Assembly: GCA_011317545.1 (NCBI GenBank)
Contig: WUJK01000010.1
Span: 186,001 to 250,000, forward strand
Source of the DNA: Coniella vitis
Lineage: Eukaryota; Ascomycota; Sordariomycetes; Diaporthales; Schizoparmaceae
Length of the DNA: 64,000 bases
Direction: 5' to 3'
Positions 57,941 to 64,000 of this stretch are shown one piece after another. Made by a program: the position numbers and the translations under genes. The notes beneath the pieces are model-generated. The model was not told where the DNA came from. It made no database searches and saw nothing but the letters and a program-made list of their open reading frames with translations. The stretch's first letter is position 1; each line of letters begins with the position of its first letter.

Positions 57941-59419
57941 ATGCACATCCAGTATTTCCTTATCGAGTTCCTCCTGCTGTCAGCAGTTGAGGCTGGTCCT
58001 CTGAAAAAGAGCCCGTCCTACCAACCACGGGCCATACGCGGACGGCAAGACGGCATACAATACACGAATTCGAGTTTGGCGGCATCGACAAGTAGTAGCA
58101 CCCTCCTGCAGTCCTCCTTCTCGACCGAATCGACCCAGACGCCAGCTATTGCTTCTTCGTCCCAAACCTCTCCCTCAGGCCAGAGTTCGCAGCACGCAGC
58201 CTCGACGCCATCCACCTCGCCCACCTCGTTGCCTCTCGAGGTTATTCCAGTGCAGCAGTCCTCCACAAGTCGAGTTGCCACCGCCGCCGCCGTGTCGCCC
58301 TATGGAGTGTCCCAGCTATCCTCGCACTCTGTGGCAGCCTCGACAGCCTCGCCATCAAGCGCGCAGCCCACAAGCAACAGCAAGGCCAGTGCTGGTTCCA
58401 ACTCCACAGACAGCCGCCTGCCCTCTCCAGCCAACTCAGAGACGACCGTCACATCGATTGTGGCGCCCACACCCTCGACCCAGTCATCCGCGGCCGCGGC
58501 TAGCTCCCGTGTCTCTTCTGGTCGCGCCTCGCAAAGCGCCTCGGTTCTGCCCACTGCCAGCGGCGTGCAATTGACCTCGACGCTGGTGCAGGACCCTCCC
58601 CCGAGCTTCGTCTCCTCCAGCGCGTCTCCGACCATCCTCAACGCCGTGTCGAGCTCGCCATCTGCTTCCCTAGTGTCGTCTAGAACACGGTCCTCGAGCA
58701 GCTTGCACCCTTCTGGTATCTCTTCGGCTCTCGCGTCCCAAACCGAACAGAGCAGCAGTCTTCCAGCCGACCCAGAGCAGACAGCCACTGCATCAAGCAT
58801 CAACAAAGCGGGTTCCACCGCTGGACTTGCTCCAACGACTACGTTGAGCACCTTGTCGTCCTCGGTTTCGGCGAATCAGACCAGCCAAGCGGACGGCTCG
58901 TCTTCGCCGTCGGCTTCCTCGCAAGCCGCCAATGCTGTGACAGTCACAGTTCCATCCTCTACGGCAGTTGTCACTGTGCAACCTGATTCCTCGGCCTCGT
59001 CGCAAACCTCGCAAGGCGACAAGACTGGCGTGGTGACGGTTACAGTTCCATCCTCTACAGCAGTTGTCACCGTGCAACCTGATTCCTCGGCCTCGTCGCA
59101 AACCTCGCAAGGCGACAAGACTGGCGTGGTGACGGTCACAGTTCCATCTTCTACAGCAGTTGTCACTGTGCAACCTGATTCCTCGGCCTCGTCGCAAACC
59201 TCGCAAGGCGACAAGACTGGCGTGGTGACGGTCACAGTTCCATCCTCCACAGCCGTCGTTACCGTCCAGCCCAGCTCATTCGCTAGCTCATCTTCACTCG
59301 ACTCGTCAGCATCCTCACCAGCCGAGTCCTCCACCACACCCACAAGCAGCAGCAGCAGCAGTCCATCGGGGCACACTCACCACTCCTCTTCGACCCAAGT
59401 CACGTCCTCTACATCTCCT

Positions 59420-59454
<35 letters not shown>

Positions 59455-60160
59455 TGCAGCTGGAGATAGTACTACCAATGGGGTCACGACAACCGCTGTG
59501 TCCTCGCCTTCGTCCACTGAGTCCCGCCCAGTCGTGACACCATTCCTTACCTTTGCAAGCTCGTCATCTTCAGACCGCGGAAGCAGCTCGACATCCAGCG
59601 AGGCGTCCACCACGAGCGAGGAAGGGCACCACCACTCGGAAAGCACTACCATCCTCTCCGCATCCTCCTCTTCGTCCTCCTCCTCTTCGTCCTCCTCCGC
59701 CAACGTCGACCTCGCAACTTCGACCACCACCGAAACCCCGTCCGCAACCCCCGCAACAACCTCCTCAGCCATCTCGGACGAACCCTCCTCCACCGCAGCC
59801 GTCCCCTTCGCCATCATCCCCGTGACGCAGAACCACAATAATGGAAACGGCAATAAAAGCAACAACAACAACATCCAAACCAGCTCCACCACCTCCTCTT
59901 CCTCCTCCTCCCCATCGTCTTCTTCCTCTCCTCTACTCATTATCGCAACAATCACATCCCAAGACAGCCCCGCACCGACCTCCAGCAGCGGCGGTTCCAC
60001 ACAAAGCCAAGACCCGGACGCGCACGTCAGCACGAGCATCAGCGGCGGACGAACGAGCATCTTTATTACTGTCACGGCTGTCTCGACGCTGGTGGAAAAG
60101 GAGACTGTCACGGTTGGCTTGGCGACGACGACTGTGACTGTTGCAGGGGGAATCTTCTAA
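57941..60160 (+). CDS. Ser/Thr-rich secreted, mucin- or adhesin-like repeat protein
   Basis: A single exon encodes 739 aa. A signal peptide is visible (MHIQYFLIEFLLLSAVEA, cleavage near Ala18). Nearly all of the rest is Ser, Thr, Ala, Pro and Val, as in heavily O-glycosylated cell-wall or surface proteins. Residues about 333-428 are three tandem 32-residue units (VTVTVPSSTAVVTVQP, then a polar half ending GDKTGV), followed by a partial fourth. Later parts have Ser runs and a short His-rich segment (SGHTHHSSS, GHHHSES). The C-terminus (SIFITVTAVS, then TVTVGLATTTVTVAGGIF) is Thr/Val-rich. It lacks a clear GPI-attachment tail, so attachment to the wall is uncertain. No enzymatic domain is seen. 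The ATG at 57941 directly precedes the signal peptide, after a C/T-rich leader. Confidence 0.8.
58937..59266 (+). repeat. Tandem 96-base coding repeat (three full copies plus partial)
   Basis: Units start at 58937, 59033, 59129 and 59225 (partial). The full copies differ at only a few third-codon positions, so they are recent duplications or kept alike by recombination. The length is a multiple of three, so copy-number change keeps the frame. Confidence 0.92.
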
Positions 60161-60480
60161 AGATCTTTTGTTTTTTCCTTCTCTCTCTTTTCCTCAAAAT
60201 GGGGAAAGATGAAGGAAGGGAAAAAAGAAGGGAAGGGAACCGAAAAAAAAAGGAAAGGAAAGGAAAACAGACAAGGAAAAGAAACGAAGAAGAGGAAATG
60301 AAGAGCGGAAATGCAGAATGGTCATGTCAAGGGAGGGAAAAACGAAATACGAAGGCCAATCAAGATTGATAATATTCGATTCGATGCGACGGGCGTTTTG
60401 GAAGAGACGTTGGTGGGCAATGCTCGTGTTTACCGCACGGCAAGCCCATATACAACAAAGTTGTCTTTTTTTGGAGTCAG

Positions 60481-60566
60481 TATAGTATAGCATAGCATAG
60501 CATAGCATAGCATAGCATAGCTTTAGCGTAGCCTGGCTTATGAAATCCCGGGGGGGGGGGGGGGGG
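60481..60566. repeat. (CATAG)6 repeat and G18 tract
   Basis: Two TATAG and six CATAG units (60481-60520) are followed about 30 bases later by an uninterrupted 18-base G run (60549-60566). The G run could form a quadruplex. Confidence 0.9.
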
Positions 60567-60576
60567 ATTCTATAGA

Positions 60577-60771
60577 CTACCTAGGTCTGCAAAACAATTT
60601 ATAATCTTTAATACTAAACTTGTCAAGGTCAAGTATACCTGCATTTTTATATGCTTGCTCACTTACACCGGTCGGTGATCCACCACTCCCAAGTGCATTG
60701 ATGAAATATGGCAGGATCACAACGCTCCAACCACCACCCCAATGTGAAGAAACAAAGATAGCCAAGATCAA
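60577..60771 (-). pseudogene. Possible gene fragment in an AT-rich block (unrecognised)
   Basis: A 64-codon minus-strand frame reads like ordinary protein rather than low-complexity (SSHWGGGWSVVILPYFINAL, then KNAGILDLDKF). The same stretch holds intron-like signals, GTAAGT and GTATAC donors with GCAG acceptors. The base composition differs from the GC-rich genes on both sides. No family is recognised, and it may be a relic or chance. Confidence 0.2.
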
Positions 60772-61299
60772 AAAGTGTCTCTAATTCTCTCTATCAAATT
60801 TCCTCGCCTAAAAATCTTATCAAGGCATCACCAAAAGCCTTTTTCAAAAAAGGAAAAAAAAAAAAAATTCCTCGGATGCTATGCAAACCTGCGCATGCCC
60901 CGGAGTTTTTTGTCACTTGTCCATCTGACTTCCTATCGCCCAAATTCACCCTTTTTCCCTCTCTCTCTCCTCTTCTTCTTCTTTCTTTCCCTTTCCGTCT
61001 CTTCGTGTCTATTCTGCGAATAATCGTCATCCTATAGGATTTCTAAACCAAACAGGAAAATGAAGTAAGCTAGCAAAGCAAAATGCCAAAAAAAAAAAAG
61101 AAAAAAAGAAAAAAAAGAAACCAACTTGTAGTTAGATCTCTGTGCGCCCTTCAGCAACGCCATGCCAATGCGCTTTTGTCTAAAATGCCACTTGCTTCGT
61201 TCATTCGCCTCTTCTTTGTCTTGTATCACGCGTCGCCAGGCCAAAAATCAACCAAAATCAAAACCAAAACCACTTCAAGTGGAATGAATCGGTGCACTT

Positions 61300-64000
61300 C
61301 TATCCACCAAGCCGCACAACGGTCGCTCCAGATGCAGCAGTGTGTGGTAGTAGTCTTTCTTCTCTCGACGCCATGGGTTGCTGTGCCACAGCCCTGTCAT
61401 GGCCGCCATTGATTGGGTCTTCATCCTCCATGCGGATGCGCTTGGAAACCAACGGCTCCTGCATTTCGTTCTCTTCAAGCGCCGCCGACCATGCAAAGCC
61501 GCGTTTGTTGTTGGTATGCGTGCTGGCAACTTGTTGTACCGGAGGAGGCGTAGAGTCTGTTGTTGACACCCTTGACATGCGCACTGAAGGCGCCGTGGTG
61601 TCTGGAAGGTGCGCGCTGGCACTATGGAATGCCGAGGGCGCGTGTGATTCTCTTCCGAATGCTGCATTGTAAGCTGCGCTGCTGTCGTCTTGCTGCTGGT
61701 GTTGCTGCTGGTGCTGGGCAGCAGAAACAATGGCCAACAGATTGGAAATATCATCGTTGTCGGTATGGTTGCGGCTTTGGCTTCCAGGTCGCAGTGCGAG
61801 AGACGCATCTTCTTTTTCATGGCGATAGTTGCTGTCTTCATCCCAAGCAAGTGGAGCGCCGTTACCGCTTGTTTCCATAGACGCCCCTGTTGCCCGCGAT
61901 AGAGCACCACCGTCACCCATGATAGGAAGTGCTGCTTCCTTGCCATCATCTTCATAGAGTGTCCCAAAGACAGCCTCCCTCAACGCCAACCCCAACGCGG
62001 TACTCACGCCTCTAGCTACACCATTTCCCACCATCTCCCACTGGTCACGCGTCCCACCAAGAAGCACTTCGTCATCTGGCAGGCCCTGAGCGCGCCGCAC
62101 CTCCATGACTGACAACGGTCGCATCTGTGTCCAATGCATGAGACTCCCTCCAATACGGGCATCTGTCATGTGGCAAAAGGTCGTGACGGTTGCAAAGAGC
62201 TTCCCAGGGTGTGCGCGCCCCCATCCCTTGGACCCGGGCAGAACGCGCTCACACTTGCGGCCCCGCATTGCAGGAGGAAATGCGTCGCGCTCGTGCGGGA
62301 ACATGTCTGGTTCGCCTTCGGGGGTTTTGGGTTCATAGTATGCTTTGGCAAAATTGACACCCCAAGGTGTCGTGGGAATGTTCAAGATCTGGGTGCGCTT
62401 GCTTTTGGGTTGGACAAGGAATTCACCCCGCATGCGCTCCCGCTGGTTACTAGAGGACGACACACCGATAGAGAGGCGGTGGTCGGGAAAGGAGATGCAG
62501 GTGTCTGGTTTGGCGTCGCCAATGTCGGGGAGGTCGGCGGTGGCTTCGCCAGCCGTGACGTGCTTGAACGCCACGGGGAGGTCGGCAGGACGGGAAATGT
62601 ACGGCTCCCCGTCTGTCATTTGACCGAGGGATGCAACACCGACGCGGTCGCCCTTGATCCAGTGGGAAGGGTACGGGGCGGATGGGAGGGTGACGCCCGG
62701 AGCGGCAAAGTAAAGAAAGACGCGCACGCGTTGTTGCGGACACCCGTACGCCCACGCTTCACCGAGGATGATTTGACACTGATAGCCCATGCCAACGAGC
62801 GCGCAGATGAGTTGGGAAAAGAAGTCCTCGGTGCGGTTCTTTTTGCTCTGCACGATGTTTCGCACATTCTCCAAGAGCCCCCATGCCGGGCGCCAGTAGT
62901 CGATGCACGAGGCAAAGGAAGCGACAAGCGAACGGTTCTTTTTCTGTTCGAGCGTCGTCTTGTCGGAAGTAATCAGAGAGAAGCCCGGGCAAGGAGTACC
63001 GCCAGAGACAAGCTCGACTTGGCCTGGCCGTGGTACTGCAGGGCTGAACTTGCCTTCAAAGGCGCGCAGAAGAAGATCGTCAATAGACCCCAAAAAGGGT
63101 GCCACAGTGTTGGGTGCAGCGTTGGCCATGTACGTGTGGATGGCAGCCTCCCAGATATCGTTCGCCCATTTGGCCTCCACGGCGCCGCCATCTTCGAGCC
63201 CGCGGCCAAAGTTGCCGCAACCGCAAAAGAGATCCAGGGCCCGCAATTTTTCCACGGGCTTTGTTGGGTCGAAGCCTTGACGCAGAGGCGGTCGGTCCGC
63301 GGTGCCCAGTGGTTCGAGTGCCCCGTCGGCACGTTGGCGATGAGAAATGAAGAATGCATTGCCAGTCCCGTTACGATTATATGGTGCCGGGATGGTCTCG
63401 CACGGCGAATAAAAGCGTACGATGCAGCGCGTCACAATCTTGTCGGTCGGCAGCTGGACAGTCTTGTCGGTATAGACGAGCTCGTTGACGGCAGCGTCGC
63501 CATGGCCGTCATAGTGGTTGCGCCGAGCCAAGACTCGCAGCGTGGCTGTGCGATCCGGCTCGTGATAGCCCAGAATTTCGTAGGGCTGGAGGAATCGGCT
63601 ACCGGGCGTGGAAACCAGTACTGTTTCTCCTACGCCATATTCCGGTGCAGGCTGAGACGCCTCGTGGCTGCACCGCAGATGTCCTTGCTCCAGCGTGATG
63701 AACCTCCGCTCGCCCGTATGGTACGTCTGCCTTACAAAGAAATCGGTCTGTTGTGCCTGGGGGCTGCCGAACCACTCGACAGAATGGACGTCCAGAACTT
63801 CCTCTCCGGCAATCTTGGCCGCCATGCTCTGCTGGCACGTGCAATTCTCACTGAGAAAAAGCTCATTGGTCCAGGGATATCGCATGGAGCAGCATGGCGT
63901 GTCTTCGGGCTGGTAGAGCCAGATCACATCGAAGCGCCGCTTGCCATTCTTGGGATTGAGATGCTTCTTTTGCACGAGGCCATACCACTTCTTGTCGGGA
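61300..64000 (-). CDS. dim-2: DNA (cytosine-5) methyltransferase, DIM-2-like (5' part beyond window)
   Basis: This enzyme would methylate cytosines in nuclear DNA. In Neurospora, DIM-2 does this downstream of H3K9 methylation and HP1. The frame is open to the right edge, so the N-terminus is missing; 899 residues remain. In order they show the end of a first BAH domain (FDVIWLYQPEDT, ELFLSENCTC), a second BAH domain (YGVGETVLV ... IVTRCIVRFYS), and the catalytic domain with motif I ALDLFCGCGNFGRGLEDGG, motif IV GGTPCPGFS (catalytic Cys codon at 62989-62991), ENVRN, QQRVRVF, and motifs IX-X (RPLSVMEVRRAQGLPDD, MVGNGVARGVS). The usual PCQ reads PCP. BAH domains and CGCGNFGRGLE fit DIM-2 rather than RID/Masc1. 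A tail of about 220 residues after motif X is low-complexity with His/Gln runs and a possible nuclear signal (SKRIRME). Confidence 0.92.
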   Translation of the reverse strand, partial: PDKKWYGLVQKKHLNPKNGKRRFDVIWLYQPEDTPCCSMRYPWTNELFLSENCTCQQSMAAKIAGEEVLDVHSVEWFGSPQAQQTDFFVRQTYHTGERRFITLEQGHLRCSHEASQPAPEYGVGETVLVSTPGSRFLQPYEILGYHEPDRTATLRVLARRNHYDGHGDAAVNELVYTDKTVQLPTDKIVTRCIVRFYSPCETIPAPYNRNGTGNAFFISHRQRADGALEPLGTADRPPLRQGFDPTKPVEKLRALDLFCGCGNFGRGLEDGGAVEAKWANDIWEAAIHTYMANAAPNTVAPFLGSIDDLLLRAFEGKFSPAVPRPGQVELVSGGTPCPGFSLITSDKTTLEQKKNRSLVASFASCIDYWRPAWGLLENVRNIVQSKKNRTEDFFSQLICALVGMGYQCQIILGEAWAYGCPQQRVRVFLYFAAPGVTLPSAPYPSHWIKGDRVGVASLGQMTDGEPYISRPADLPVAFKHVTAGEATADLPDIGDAKPDTCISFPDHRLSIGVSSSSNQRERMRGEFLVQPKSKRTQILNIPTTPWGVNFAKAYYEPKTPEGEPDMFPHERDAFPPAMRGRKCERVLPGSKGWGRAHPGKLFATVTTFCHMTDARIGGSLMHWTQMRPLSVMEVRRAQGLPDDEVLLGGTRDQWEMVGNGVARGVSTALGLALREAVFGTLYEDDGKEAALPIMGDGGALSRATGASMETSGNGAPLAWDEDSNYRHEKEDASLALRPGSQSRNHTDNDDISNLLAIVSAAQHQQQHQQQDDSSAAYNAAFGRESHAPSAFHSASAHLPDTTAPSVRMSRVSTTDSTPPPVQQVASTHTNNKRGFAWSAALEENEMQEPLVSKRIRMEDEDPINGGHDRAVAQQPMASREERLLPHTAASGATVVRLGG

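Larger units (their letters stand above)
60161..61299. other. Convergent intergenic region with AT-rich fragment
   Basis: This lies between two 3' ends. It contains a purine-rich stretch (60205-60300), a pentanucleotide repeat plus an 18-base G run (60481-60566), an AT-rich block of different character (60567-60800), and poly-A runs near 60849 and 61089. No complete gene is recognised. Confidence 0.6.

Overview
This window looks like nuclear DNA of a filamentous ascomycete (Pezizomycotina, probably a Sordariomycete). The genes carry short introns with GTRNGT-type donors and CAG/TAG acceptors. The gene set is fungal: a Gti1/Pac2-type WOPR regulator, a DIM-2-type cytosine methyltransferase with BAH domains, a Cft2 and an Mss4 homologue, and a mucin-like secreted protein. 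Coding exons are GC-rich. Intergenic DNA is full of homopolymer tracts and microsatellites. I see no transposase, reverse transcriptase, rRNA, convincing tRNA or CRISPR array.

Layout. Positions 1-4705 hold no gene. The Pac2-like WOPR regulator lies at 4706-6154 (minus), with an almost G-free CAA-rich sequence just upstream of its start codon. About 15 kb without a recognisable gene follows (6155-21245). Next come a secreted type-B carboxylesterase (21246-23230, minus, four exons), a mitochondrial asparaginyl-tRNA synthetase (24773-26557, minus, three exons) and, divergent from it, a microbial-type PARG/TIGR02452-like protein (28858-30174, plus, three exons). SEC24 of the COPII coat (33687-37036, minus, four exons) and the pre-mRNA 3'-end factor CFT2/CPSF100 (37995-41041, plus, two exons) share a divergent promoter region of about 1 kb. 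The rest of the window holds the PI4P 5-kinase MSS4 (44695-47941, plus, three exons), an RMND1/Mrx10-family mitochondrial membrane protein (49400-50908, plus), a Gln-rich protein resembling the RSC subunit Rsc58 (52461-55545, minus, two exons), a Ser/Thr-rich secreted repeat protein (57941-60160, plus) and a DIM-2-like DNA methyltransferase that runs off the right edge (61300-64000, minus). For every multi-exon model that lies wholly inside the window, the chosen splice sites give a total length divisible by three.

The genes do not form one pathway. Most are housekeeping genes (secretion, phosphoinositide signalling, mRNA 3'-end formation, mitochondrial translation, chromatin) beside a developmental regulator. 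The most unusual signal is in the non-coding DNA. A dyad of GTAC half-sites separated by exactly 3 bp (GTAC-N3-GTAC) occurs about 18 times, where about one is expected by chance. All copies I found lie outside coding exons. In places the half-sites extend into arrays of four to six elements at a constant 7-bp pitch (15341-15365, 17993-18024). The commonest version contains the 9-mer TACTATGTA, of which I count about 25 exact copies on both strands. I know of no factor or element explaining this, and it is the best candidate here for something undescribed.
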